NCBI GenBank assembly: GCA_012959435.1
Contig: DUDF01000172.1
Coordinates: forward strand, 1 to 56,903
Source of the DNA: Candidatus Poseidoniales archaeon
GTDB taxonomy: Archaea > Thermoplasmatota > Poseidoniia > Poseidoniales > Thalassarchaeaceae
Direction: 5' to 3'
DNA length: 56,903 bases
The notes under the pieces were generated by a model. The model saw nothing but the letters and a program-made list of their open reading frames with translations. It was not told where the DNA came from and searched no databases. The position numbers were made by a program, and so were the translations under genes. This document shows positions 1 through 9,500 of this stretch, piece by piece (within the stretch, counting starts at the first letter, position 1; each line of letters starts with the position of its first letter).

Positions 1-1176
1 AACGAGACCGCTGATACTGAACCCCCATGGCAAGGATGCTCTGCAAGTCAGAAAGATACTGACAATGATGGAGTCTCGGATGCAATGGATCAATGCCCGG
101 GATACAATGACAGCATTGATGTTGATGCGGATGGCATTCCTGATGGATGTGATTCGCTGATTGATAATGATGGAGATGGAGTCAACAATACAGCTGACCT
201 CTGTCCAGGCCATGATGATAGCATTGATGTTGACCAAGATGGAGTTCCAGATGGGTGCGACAACATAGTCGATAGCGACTTTGATGGTGTTGCTGATGCT
301 GTAGATGAATGCATGGGTTACGATGACACAATTGATGTTGATCAAGATGGAATCGTCGATGGATGTGACACAATTATTGATTCAGATGGAGATGGCGTTG
401 CTGATTCATTTGAAGTATGCCCAGGGTATGATGACAATGTTGACATTGACGCCGATGGAAAACCAGATGGTTGTGATGATATCATTGATTCAGATAATGA
501 CGGAGTTTCCAACTCTAATGATACCTGTGAAGGACATGATGACAGCGTTGATTTAGATGGAGATGGAATTGCTGACGGATGTGATAATCTCATTGACTCT
601 GATGCTGATGGAGTAGCAGATGTTGATGACAAGTGTGCAGGACATGATGATAGTATTGACATTGATAATGACCAAATCGCTGATGGATGCGATACTCTTC
701 TTGATAACGATGCAGACGGGATTGCAAATGAAAATGACAATTGTGTAAGCACACCCGCAGGAACTGAAATAGACAGTACTGGGTGTGAAAAACCAGCGGC
801 TGGATTATCAGGTGGAATAATCAGTTCACCAATAGTGATAGGTGGAATTCTTGGTGTTGTGGGTGTTGTTGTCTTAGTAGCCGCTATTACAATCATGCGC
901 CGAGGAAAGGATGACGGCGATGATGGGGATGAATTACTATTTGACGAACCACGAAGTAACCTACAATTTAGTGGAGCAGGGATGCCAACTAGAAGTTCTC
1001 AGCCACTTAATTCCTACCCTACATCAGGTGCACCTACGGTAGCATCAACTCCACACCCATCACAGGTTGGAAAAATGCAGCAAGATGGATACGAGTATCT
1101 CGAACACCCCCCTAACTCAGGGACTTGGTGGCATAGGGATCAACAAACTAATCACTGGATGAAATACCAAGGTTGA
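1..1176 (+). CDS. Secreted thrombospondin type-3-like calcium-binding repeat protein, 5' truncated
   Basis: The reading frame is open from base 1, upstream of the first ATG at 85, so the gene begins outside the window. Most of the visible part is tandem Asp-rich repeats of 36 residues, each with DxDxDG calcium-loop motifs and two Cys (as in DGCD and CPGHDD), like thrombospondin type 3 repeats. A membrane segment follows (ISSPIVIGGILGVVGVVVLV), then a basic stop-transfer RRGK, an acidic stretch, and a short Trp/Tyr-rich cytoplasmic C-terminus containing GTWWHRD. The likely arrangement is an extracellular calcium-stabilised stalk held by a C-terminal anchor. Ligand and role are unknown. The N-terminal domain that would define function is missing. 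Confidence 0.85.
   Translation, partial: NETADTEPPWQGCSASQKDTDNDGVSDAMDQCPGYNDSIDVDADGIPDGCDSLIDNDGDGVNNTADLCPGHDDSIDVDQDGVPDGCDNIVDSDFDGVADAVDECMGYDDTIDVDQDGIVDGCDTIIDSDGDGVADSFEVCPGYDDNVDIDADGKPDGCDDIIDSDNDGVSNSNDTCEGHDDSVDLDGDGIADGCDNLIDSDADGVADVDDKCAGHDDSIDIDNDQIADGCDTLLDNDADGIANENDNCVSTPAGTEIDSTGCEKPAAGLSGGIISSPIVIGGILGVVGVVVLVAAITIMRRGKDDGDDGDELLFDEPRSNLQFSGAGMPTRSSQPLNSYPTSGAPTVASTPHPSQVGKMQQDGYEYLEHPPNSGTWWHRDQQTNHWMKYQG
91..738 (+). repeat. Six tandem 108-bp (36-residue) repeats, TSP3-like
   Basis: Six in-frame units of 36 codons run from QCPGYND to VADVDD, each patterned CxGxDDSIDxDxDGxxDGCDxxIDxDxDG. The copies are diverged at DNA level, so this is an old protein repeat and not a recent slippage array. 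All units have the same length, with no indels, which suggests selection on a regular calcium-binding rod. Confidence 0.85.
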
Positions 1177-1199
1177 AAAAAAACTAATCAGCATAATTT

Positions 1200-1224
1200 G
1201 ACCCCCTTTAGGGGTCATACCCCT
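1200..1224 (+). terminator. Overlapping GC hairpins after the repeat protein
   Basis: GACCCC at 1200-1205 pairs with GGGGTC at 1211-1216. The overlapping AGGGGT (1210-1215) can instead pair with ACCCCT (1219-1224). No clean T-run follows, so this may be a weak terminator or a structured leader for the next gene. A third GACCCC at 1245-1250 could also compete for the same strand. Confidence 0.35.
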
Positions 1225-1271
1225 TTGCGCAAAGTTTTGAAGGTGACCCCACCTCTCAACAATTGGTCAAC

Positions 1272-2216
1272 ATGACTTCAGGAACAGGAATTCGATTAAA
1301 CGGCGCGCTAAGTATTCTTCTAGTAATGCTACTAGTTTTGGGCGGCATGGCATCTATGTCATCCCTTGAGATGAATGATACTGCCGCTGCCGGTGATAGC
1401 GGTAATGACGCTGCAAACAGCGACGAAAAGAAGGCCGGTTTAACTCTAGAAAAGAGTGAATCTGCTTGGTTAGAGCGCTGTAAAGAAATGAAGAGCAATA
1501 TGCCTGACCGAAATGACTGGGCCTGGGAAGTAGAAACCCCGCTAAGAGACCGTGATGCAGCTACAGGACGCCAAGCAAATAATGATGGAAACAATGAGTC
1601 AACTGACAATAATTCAGACAACACAGATGTTGATATTGACTGGCATCTACCTGGCAACATTGTAGTTTCTAGAACTGCATCTGGTGAGTATGTAATTCGA
1701 ATTGTTAGCGCAGATGGCACAGTTACTGAGGAAGTCCTAACTGAGGATGGATTCGCTGTGTTCCTTAGAAACCACGGCTGGGACACGACTGATGAGGTTG
1801 AACAGAACCAAACTGACATTGTTGAGCACGACCGGGTTAGAGAGGAAATGGCGGCGTTAGACCTTGAAATTCTTGAGGATGGAACAATCATCATCACTCG
1901 TACCCGCGGCGACTGGATTGAGTACGAGATTATTCGAACTAGTGAGGATGGCTCAACTACTGTGATTAAAGTTAATCCACGGGGTACCGAAGTAGTGCAC
2001 CCACAACCTCCACGTGAGCACCACCAAAGAGAAAACATGGGGGACCGTGACAGAGGCGAGGAAGGTTTTGCGCCTCTCTTTTCATTCGCTGGTGAAATGA
2101 ATGAGGATGTCATGGATCGATGCCGAGAACTCATGCAAAACGATAAGACAACAATAGATGTTGATGTTTTGCGAATTGGCCGACCACTTGCAGAGCGAGA
2201 TGCTCAACGCAATTAG
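1272..2216 (+). CDS. Exported protein of unknown function
   Basis: A 314-residue protein with a hydrophobic N-terminal segment (LSILLVMLLVLGG) consistent with a signal peptide or anchor, followed by a hydrophilic, acidic and Asn-rich region. The middle has a repeated strand pattern (EYVIRIVSADGTV and IEYEIIRTSEDGSTTVIKV), suggesting small beta-domains. I recognise no family. The track starts at a TTG (1263); the in-frame ATG at 1272 is preferred because it sits directly before the signal segment. A long antisense ORF (1256-2134) covers the same region and is treated as a shadow. Confidence 0.7.
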   Translation: MTSGTGIRLNGALSILLVMLLVLGGMASMSSLEMNDTAAAGDSGNDAANSDEKKAGLTLEKSESAWLERCKEMKSNMPDRNDWAWEVETPLRDRDAATGRQANNDGNNESTDNNSDNTDVDIDWHLPGNIVVSRTASGEYVIRIVSADGTVTEEVLTEDGFAVFLRNHGWDTTDEVEQNQTDIVEHDRVREEMAALDLEILEDGTIIITRTRGDWIEYEIIRTSEDGSTTVIKVNPRGTEVVHPQPPREHHQRENMGDRDRGEEGFAPLFSFAGEMNEDVMDRCRELMQNDKTTIDVDVLRIGRPLAERDAQRN

Positions 2217-2322
2217 AGCGACTTTTGAATCGTAATCGGGTCATTTTTGATGCCCCTCGCATAGCGAAGCCTTTTGAGCCTTCTTTGAAAGACACGTTAC
2301 ATCGCAGGGGTATGGGACCGAC

Positions 2323-3066
2323 ATGATGAACATAACAGCCCGAACAGAAACCTTCAGAATGATAGTGGACATATTGTCAACTTTGGTGGAGGAGGCTCGC
2401 TTTAATTTTGAAGATGATAAACTCGTGGTGAGGGTCGTAGACCCTAGCCACGTAGCAATGATTCAGATGGAAGTTGACTCTGCGGCCTTTGAATCATATG
2501 AAGTAACAGAATCAGTTCTAGGATTGGAATTGTCAAAAATTTCCAAACTAGTACAACTTGCTGGCGCAGGTGATTTGATTGTTATCAACTACAATGACAG
2601 CGTTGGTAAAGTTGAATTTCAAGTTGGTGAAATTGAGCGAACTATTCGCCCACTTGACCGCCAAAATATGCAAGAGCCGAAAGTCCCTGAACTTGATACT
2701 GATATCTCAGTCAGCCTTTCTGGTGCTAAATTTGCCCGCGCTTTGAAGGCAGCAGATCAAGTTGGTGACTTAGTCACATTTTCAATTGACCAGACACGAT
2801 TCAGTGTCAATGTAACTGGTGAGTCAGATGCAGTTAATGTGAGTTATGACGCTGGAGAATTACAGGAATTAAATTGTGATAGCCCTGTCAAGAGTCAGTA
2901 CAGTTTGCAATATCTACTCCCATTAGCCAAGCGAATAGAATCAACTGTCGATAAAGTGACTGCTAGGTTTGGCGAAAACTATCCACTTCGTTTAGAATTT
3001 GAATTCGCTGATGGCGGTGCTAATGTTGTATATTTCCTAGCTCCTCGTGTCGAAGGCGATGCTTGA
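2323..3066 (+). CDS. pcn: DNA polymerase sliding clamp (PCNA)
   Basis: At 247 residues this is the normal length for archaeal PCNA, with the two-domain clamp layout. Recognisable family stretches are the N-terminal RTETFRMIVDILSTLVEEA, the VVDPSHVAMIQMEV segment, the interdomain region around RTIRPLDRQN, and the C-terminal VVYFLAPRVEG. The trimeric ring tethers DNA polymerase, ligase and FEN1 to DNA. Two ATGs are adjacent (ATGATG at 2323). A tRNA-Gly lies just downstream on the opposite strand. The orc1/cdc6 gene is elsewhere in the window. Confidence 0.97.
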   Translation: MMNITARTETFRMIVDILSTLVEEARFNFEDDKLVVRVVDPSHVAMIQMEVDSAAFESYEVTESVLGLELSKISKLVQLAGAGDLIVINYNDSVGKVEFQVGEIERTIRPLDRQNMQEPKVPELDTDISVSLSGAKFARALKAADQVGDLVTFSIDQTRFSVNVTGESDAVNVSYDAGELQELNCDSPVKSQYSLQYLLPLAKRIESTVDKVTARFGENYPLRLEFEFADGGANVVYFLAPRVEGDA

Positions 3067-3143
3067 GTAATTCATCCGGTATAATCTGCAACTACCAACG
3101 GTTAGCAGTGTAACTAAAGTCGGACATATCGCTAGAATCTCAA

Positions 3144-3214
3144 TGCGCTCGCCGGGATTTGAACCCGGGCGAAGAGGTTGGAAACCTCTGATGCTACCCC
3201 TACATCACGAACGC
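3144..3214 (-). tRNA. tRNA-Gly (anticodon UCC)
   Basis: The reverse strand folds as a complete cloverleaf. The acceptor stem is GCGTTCG/CGAGCGC with one G-U pair. The D arm is ATGT/GCAT with a GG-containing loop. The anticodon arm is AGAGG-TTTCCAA-CCTCT, giving anticodon TCC. The variable loop is TCGC, and the T arm is CCGGG-TTCAAAT-CCCGG. The discriminator is A. No CCA is encoded (TTG follows) and no intron is visible. Confidence 0.95.
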
Positions 3215-3292
3215 GTAGCCCGCCGACCGACATCTTAGACTTAACCGCGTCTATGGGAGGCTTGATGTTTAGTAGCCCCCGCACCTCAAATT

Positions 3293-3511
3293 ATGAGAGG
3301 CCGAAACTGGGTTGGAGTCGCTTTCATCTTTCTATTTCTACCCGTGAATGTGCCATTATGGGATATTGTACTTCCAAAACTAGGCATCAATATAATGGCT
3401 GTTTTTATTGTCCCACTATTCTTTTTCCTCGGAATATTGCTCGTCTTCTATCCTAGTAGAGAAGATAGAATCTCCACCATCCCATCAAACCAAGCGAATG
3501 AGGAGGAGTGA
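3293..3511 (+). CDS. Small two-helix membrane protein
   Basis: A 72-residue protein with two predicted membrane helices (VGVAFIFLFLPVNVPLW and IMAVFIVPLFFFLGILLVFY) and a short charged C-terminal tail. It ends two bases before the ATG of the transporter gene and its last codons contain that gene's ribosome binding site, so the two are probably co-translated. No family is recognised. It could be a small partner of the downstream transporter; that is inferred from spacing only. Confidence 0.6.
   Translation: MRGRNWVGVAFIFLFLPVNVPLWDIVLPKLGINIMAVFIVPLFFFLGILLVFYPSREDRISTIPSNQANEEE
3501..3508 (+). promoter_or_regulatory. Shine-Dalgarno AGGAGGAG deciding the transporter start
   Basis: AGGAGGAG lies five bases before the ATG at 3514. 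The ORF track begins at GTG 3508, inside this site. The spacing and the signal peptide MKKIIVISLILIL both favour ATG 3514. Confidence 0.7.
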
Positions 3512-3513
3512 AA

Positions 3514-5841
3514 ATGAAGAAAATCATTGTTATCAGCCTCATTTTGATATTGTCAACCCTTGCCTTACCATTGGCTATTGCTCAGGAAGAGGTGCTTCCT
3601 CCTGATGTGGATTATGAACCGGAAATGCGGATGACTAGACTATTCGCATATAGTCAAGATACGCTATCTCCCGAACTCGTTGAGCGGGCCGAGATGTACA
3701 CTCACAATTTCCCCTTGGGTTTCGGTTCTTTTTCATCCGATGGTCCGACTCTTACCACTCCTAGTTTCGTTCGTGATGCTCCAATTGGAAGTGAAGATTG
3801 GAATTTCTCACTTTGGGCAAGTGGTAATGCCCAGGTTGATATTGACCTCTTCCTGTTCATTGATGGCACCGAATTAGACCAAATTAATAGTGGCGGGATT
3901 ACACTTTCTGAAGTAAAACAACGTATTGATTTCACGGGTGGGAATTTACCAGATAACATTTCAATTGACCAAACTCTTTCAATCCGCTGGACTGTCAATA
4001 GCGGCGCTACTCCATTAATAGAGAATAGTGATTGCACAATCCACTGGGGCTCAGCCGAAACTCCAACAAATCTAACAATCTCTGCAGGAATGTATCAAAT
4101 TGATGACCCTTACCTTGAGAATGAAGGTACCCCATTCAGGGGTGATGGAGAGAACTACTCACGCAGTGAATTAGTTTGGGCTGTTCAAGCACGTTGGGCT
4201 CTTGATGAAAACCAACTTGAAAAAGGAACCCTAGTATTACACGCTGATGACGGAGGAAATGAACTCATCATTGAACCGAATGGAGAGGGCATCAAGTCAG
4301 ACAGCGGAATCTACCGCTGGGAAATTGAAGAGTGGGAAGATGGAGTAATCCTCTCAGCCCATGTGATGTGGAATGATTCGTCAGGACTCCACGGAATGAC
4401 AAATCAAGTTATAGAAATGATGGACCCAAAGGGGCCGAGCATCCTATCTAGTGGGCTCAAAACCACATTGTTTTTCCTAACAATACCAGTTCTCATTGGA
4501 GTTGGATTTTGGCTCAAAGGACGATTTGAAACACTTGAGGAGAATGGAAAGGAGTTAGGGCATGGACCAGGTAAAGAAGGTGATTTAAAACGCCTGATTG
4601 TGGCTACTACATTTTTAATTGCTGGAATAAACAATGCACTGATACTCTACAGTTTCCACACACGAGAGTTGGGGGCGTCGGAGGATATCGTAATTCTCCA
4701 CCTTTGTTTACTTGCTTTTGCACTTGGGGCTTTTGGCCCTATTTGGGGTGCAATTGCTGATAAATGGGGCCATCGTAAGCAACTGATGGCATTTGCAATC
4801 ATTGGAGCAAGTTTACTGATGTTAACATTCCCGTTCCTGCCTCTTGAGGGTTATATCCTTGTCTCAGCTTTACAGGTTGCTCTATTCTCAGCCGTGCGCA
4901 TGGGAGTTGCAGTCGGAACAGAATGGTACCCTGAACAAAAGGGTGAGTTCCTTGGAGTGCTGTATGCATTCGCATCCTTTGCAGCAGCAATTGGTTCAAT
5001 GTTGTGCAGTAAATTGTATGTGACTCTATTACCCACTAGCACCACATTTGCGATGCTAGGTATAGTGGGGGTATCAGTTCCCGCCTTACTATTTGGTGCG
5101 TGGATGATATTACAATTTGAAGGTGATGAATTCTCTTGGCCGGTATGGATGTTGAAAGGTGGTAAGAAACCTGATGTGGTTAAGTTAACAATTTCTGAAA
5201 AAATGTCAATGTTCAGAGGCATGCTTCGCTTTGAAAGTAAATGGGCACTTCTCTGTCTCTTAGGAGTAATCTTGGTTGCAATTCCACGTGGTGCTGTTGT
5301 TCTAACTGCCTTGCGTTACCTCGAAGTTGTTGGGTTTGATGTTGACTTCACTGGCTTGTTAGAAGCATGGGCTGTGATTGCTGTCCTAATTTTGTACGCG
5401 GTAATTGGAAAGGTGTGCGATGATCGTGGGCCCCAGACCGTTTTGCTTTGGTCAGCTGCCGCCTATGGTACTCTGTGGTCAATCTTCAGCATCGGCCTTC
5501 CGCCAATGATTGCTGTACTCATCTTTGTGGTCCCAATTTACCCGATGCTGTTGGTGTCAAATGATGCTTTGATGGCAAAATTCACGAACAATGAAGAGAG
5601 GAATCGTGGAATCGGTATGGCCAGCCTTGTTGCTTTCTTAGGCCAATCTATCGGCATACTGGCTGGATTCTTTGCACTTGGGTACCTTATTAGTTCAGGG
5701 AAAACTGACATTATTGCCTACGAAACTTTCTACCGAGCAAATGTGCCTCTTTGGATACTTGCAATTGGTTTCACGTTTTGGCTTGCAAAACGTATTGATG
5801 CCAGTGAGGAGGGTGTAATTGATGCAGAGATTAGCGAGTAA
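3514..5841 (+). CDS. MFS transporter with an N-terminal extracytoplasmic domain
   Basis: A 775-residue two-part protein. Residues 1-23 form a signal peptide ending near IAQEE. Residues about 25-305 are a soluble, beta-rich exported region that I do not recognise. One membrane helix (LFFLTIPVLIGVGFWL) and a cytoplasmic linker follow. From about residue 360 there are 10-12 helices of a major facilitator fold, with a motif-A-like loop GPIWGAIADKWGHRKQ near residue 410 and another VIGKVCDDRG loop in the second half. The substrate is unknown. An exported domain on an MFS permease could act as a substrate-capture or sensor module. The gene converges on the phosphopantetheinyl transferase. Confidence 0.8.
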   Translation: MKKIIVISLILILSTLALPLAIAQEEVLPPDVDYEPEMRMTRLFAYSQDTLSPELVERAEMYTHNFPLGFGSFSSDGPTLTTPSFVRDAPIGSEDWNFSLWASGNAQVDIDLFLFIDGTELDQINSGGITLSEVKQRIDFTGGNLPDNISIDQTLSIRWTVNSGATPLIENSDCTIHWGSAETPTNLTISAGMYQIDDPYLENEGTPFRGDGENYSRSELVWAVQARWALDENQLEKGTLVLHADDGGNELIIEPNGEGIKSDSGIYRWEIEEWEDGVILSAHVMWNDSSGLHGMTNQVIEMMDPKGPSILSSGLKTTLFFLTIPVLIGVGFWLKGRFETLEENGKELGHGPGKEGDLKRLIVATTFLIAGINNALILYSFHTRELGASEDIVILHLCLLAFALGAFGPIWGAIADKWGHRKQLMAFAIIGASLLMLTFPFLPLEGYILVSALQVALFSAVRMGVAVGTEWYPEQKGEFLGVLYAFASFAAAIGSMLCSKLYVTLLPTSTTFAMLGIVGVSVPALLFGAWMILQFEGDEFSWPVWMLKGGKKPDVVKLTISEKMSMFRGMLRFESKWALLCLLGVILVAIPRGAVVLTALRYLEVVGFDVDFTGLLEAWAVIAVLILYAVIGKVCDDRGPQTVLLWSAAAYGTLWSIFSIGLPPMIAVLIFVVPIYPMLLVSNDALMAKFTNNEERNRGIGMASLVAFLGQSIGILAGFFALGYLISSGKTDIIAYETFYRANVPLWILAIGFTFWLAKRIDASEEGVIDAEISE

Positions 5842-5846
5842 CACTA

Positions 5847-6566
5847 CTACGCTGTATCTGTGATATGGGCTAGAGCCACATTGGTCACCTGACCTGAAAG
5901 AAGTGGTTGCCAGGAATGTATACGATATAATTGAGAATTAATTGTGATTACTTCTTTGTCTAGCACCTCAAAAGATTGTGGTGCAAGACCCATCCCAAGA
6001 CCTGTGGCCTTCTGAATAGCTTCTTTTACAACCCAAACCAAATTGGTTAGTGTGCTTGCTGCACCGGGATTTTGGTCCCATGCTTCCTCAAGTTTAGTCA
6101 ATTCATCTCCTGATGCCATAAGTGGTAACAAATTGCGTTGCCGACCGGAATCAGGTTCAACATCGATTCCCACTGATAACTCAGTTGGAGCAATAATCGC
6201 AATGGCTAGTCCACCACTATGTGTGATAGAGATTGAAAGAGGTTGTGGGCCAATTAAAATTGGTCTCCGGTATTCATTCCTTTTAATTTGATAATCCTTG
6301 ACATCATATCCATTTTGTTGTAGGAGATGGGCGATAAGATACCGACCCGCCGCATGTTCTTCTGCACGTTTTGCAACTTTGAATGACTGAGCCTCAATCG
6401 CATCTACAAAATGGAGATGAGAAATATCTGGTATAGAATCTGATGGAGGGGGGTTGCGTGTCTTCATCCAAACCGCATGAAATTCGCCTTCAACGGTTTC
6501 TGGAAGATTCAACAAAAGAGGGGTTGAAGCCGGTTCCCACATCCCATTCACCAATTGGAAATTCAA
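5847..6566 (-). CDS. 4'-phosphopantetheinyl transferase, Sfp/AcpS superfamily
   Basis: The enzyme transfers phosphopantetheine from CoA to acyl carrier domains. The family signatures are clear: SVGIDVEP with Asp135 and Glu137 for metal binding, WVVKEAIQKA with the K181-E182-K186 motif, and the upstream SISITHSGG. Length (239) is typical of the Sfp type. It starts five bases after the megasynthase stop, so it is the last gene of that transcription unit and the obvious activator of its ACPs. Initiation is probably at TTG 6566, with GTG 6551 and ATG 6542 as alternatives; no Shine-Dalgarno is evident, suggesting translational coupling. This family is unusual in archaea. Confidence 0.93.
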   Translation of the reverse strand: MNFQLVNGMWEPASTPLLLNLPETVEGEFHAVWMKTRNPPPSDSIPDISHLHFVDAIEAQSFKVAKRAEEHAAGRYLIAHLLQQNGYDVKDYQIKRNEYRRPILIGPQPLSISITHSGGLAIAIIAPTELSVGIDVEPDSGRQRNLLPLMASGDELTKLEEAWDQNPGAASTLTNLVWVVKEAIQKATGLGMGLAPQSFEVLDKEVITINSQLYRIHSWQPLLSGQVTNVALAHITDTA

Positions 6567-6570
6567 TTTT

Positions 6571-9500
6571 TCAATTGCGATTCAACGAAAAGGAATCGCT
6601 TTCTGAAATAGGTGCCATGCCCTTCAATCGCAACCCTTTCATAGAAACAACTGGTTTGCCATCCTGGTTCACAACCAAGCAATCGTGAACGGTGACTCCG
6701 TCATCTTCTGCACCTCTCCTCAAAGCGCGCATTCTTAGTGAATCTGTCTTTTCAGGAGTTCTAATCAACTCAAGCATCTCAATTCCTACAGGTAAAGATT
6801 GCAAACCGTCAATTTCCATTGCCACCATTCCAGCGTTCTGGAAACATGCTTCAATCAACATAGGTTGGGATTCTAATGTGACTTCTTCAGAAGAGAATTG
6901 ATTTGTATTTGGTAACTGATGACGTGATAATGCAATGCCGTCCGCACCAAACATCTCATCGATACTACATCCACTCAATATCCCACCATGTGATTGGAAT
7001 CTAGGCCCATGGAAGAATCGCTGGTACACGAAATCTGATCCAAGAACAACACCACCTCTTGAAGGAGTCCCAATTGATGGTAACTTCAACAACCCTCTGC
7101 CAGCATCTTTCTTTAGCATCCTAACTAAACATCTGTGATGTATTCTTGGCTCTCCAAATATCTCTCCAGATTTGTTAATCAAATCTGATTCTAATCTGCA
7201 TTTAACCCACACATTTTCTGAGTTTTGATGTGAGAATTCGGAAACTACTCTCAACTTTTGCTCGGGCTTTAGTAATTTGATTGGCAAACCAAACCTCACC
7301 CCTGCAAATCCTATTACTGAGCATGGAGGCCACAACAATTGTGCACCTTGTGAAAACATTTCAAGAGCCATCACCCCAGGATGATATGGGACATCATCGA
7401 TAGCATGGTCTTCTAAGAATGGGTAACTATTGACATCTATTGTACACTCGTATGATAGTGAGTCGAATGGTTGGTGGGCCACAACTTTGTCTACAAACGG
7501 GAAGCGCTTGGCGTCAGCTAACAACTCTGAAACATCATGTGGTAATCGTTGTGGAGGCTCTCGGTCAGAACCATCATCATTCAGAACTCCAAGACTTCCT
7601 GCAAGGACGACTCTGCGTTTACCGCCTCTCATCACTTCATCAACGAACAGGGAAACTCCCTTCTCAACTGATACGGTCTCAATTCCTGCTTCCTCGAACA
7701 CCCTTTCAATCGAGCCACGGGTTGCCATCCCAACATCTTGCCAACCAGTCCACGCCAAAGCAACAGCGTGAGGTTCTGAATCAGTGTGTGCAAGGCGTGA
7801 CATTTCAGCATCAAGAATACAATTTGCTGCGGCATAATCAACTTGCCCTCCATTGCCAAATCGGCCTGCAATTGATGTAAAAGCACAACAATATCGTAAT
7901 TCTGAGCTATGGTCTTTAACGGCATTAACTAGAGACTGCCAGCCATCAACTTTGACAGACATTACATTGTTGAAGGTATCCCAATCTTTGTCAGCAACCA
8001 TCTTTGAATCTTCAATACCAGCCCCGTGAATTATTCCCGTTATTGGTGAACGCCTCTTCTTCAACTTCTTGATAACCTTTCTAACCTGTTTACTAACTGT
8101 TACATTACAAGCATGATAGGTCGCAGTATTGCCACTTTCCTCTATATCTGAAAGTGTTTTATGAATGTCAATTGAACGCTTAATCTTTGACCATGCCTTT
8201 TCCCAATCAACGATTGTAACTTTGCCAGACTTTGAATCGCCTTGCATCTGGATTCTCAATTCCTTCTTCATTTGCAGTAATGTTTCTTCTGAGGCATCGG
8301 CTAAACTTGATAGAGAACCATCAAGTTTAGTTCGTCCAAGTAATGCAAAGTGGCAACCAATTCCTCGATTCGCTTGTGCTAGGCCAACGATACAGGCAGC
8401 AGTAACCCCTGAGCCGCCCCCAGATACAATGAACACATCATCTGATTTTAGTGACTGCGGCTCAGATTCGTGGGCTTCATCATAAATGCAAACCTGCCAT
8501 CTTCTCCCATCGCCATCAATCCCAAGTTCGCGCGGACCCATGCGCTCTATTTCGCTGAGTATTGTTGATGCCAATTTATCTGCGTCCACCAAGAGTTCAG
8601 GTGCAACATCAATTGCTCTAGCCCGAATGTTTGGCCTCTCTCTCCCAAACGATTTGACTATCCCATGTGCACCAGCACCTAGTGGATTGAATCGATATCC
8701 GCCATTTCCATGTCGGCCATCAAGTGCTGAAATTGAACAAACAATTCCGTCACTACGGTCCGCCAACTTTGCATCTATTTGTTGCAGCACCCCAAATAAA
8801 CCATGGCAAACCATCTGTGTTTGTTGTTGGCTAGTGACCTCGGCCCAAGCAATTCCCGCTAAAGTACAAGGAGCAGTGTGGATAACTCCTACAATATCCA
8901 AATCACTAATGATATCACCAAATTGAGATAGGTGATCTCGATTCCCAGGGTCTAATCTGATAATATCAATCTCACCATCTTTTTCAATTTTAATGTTTGA
9001 AGTGATGCTAGGGTCTAGCATCAACCTAACAGCTTCAGAACCGCTTGATTCAAGTTGCTGGCAGATAGCATTTCCAAGCCCCCAAGAATCATCAGTCACA
9101 ATGATGTATGAACCAGCCATATCAATTGGGTGGGACTCAGATTCATCAGCCTCCTCAACTTCAACTACCCAGCGACGAACTGTACTTTCAACAGAAATTT
9201 GTGGAGATGGTGGTTCAACTACCACTAACTCTGACTTGTCAGGGGCCACTTCTTTTTTCTCCGGTTCAGAATCCACTATCACAACATTATCTGCTGGCTC
9301 ACCCCCACGCATTGAAACAATATAGGATATCATATGAGCAAGAGTTGGGTAATCACGCAATTGGAATGACTCATCTACAGGTAAGGAAAATTGTTCACGG
9401 CAATCAGCCATTATTTCCGCTTGTTTGACTGTATCAATCCCCAATTCACCTTCTAAATCTTGATCCAACTCAAGGAAATCTTCTGGATAACCAGTGTGCC

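Noticed and set aside
342-896. 184-residue ORF antisense to the Asp-rich repeats
   Set aside because: Its Ser/Pro-rich sequence is the complement of repeated GAT codons; the sense strand has a coherent protein with an anchor.
1256-2134. 292-residue ORF antisense to the exported protein
   Set aside because: The plus-strand frame has a signal peptide and domain-like beta patterns; the minus frame is low complexity.
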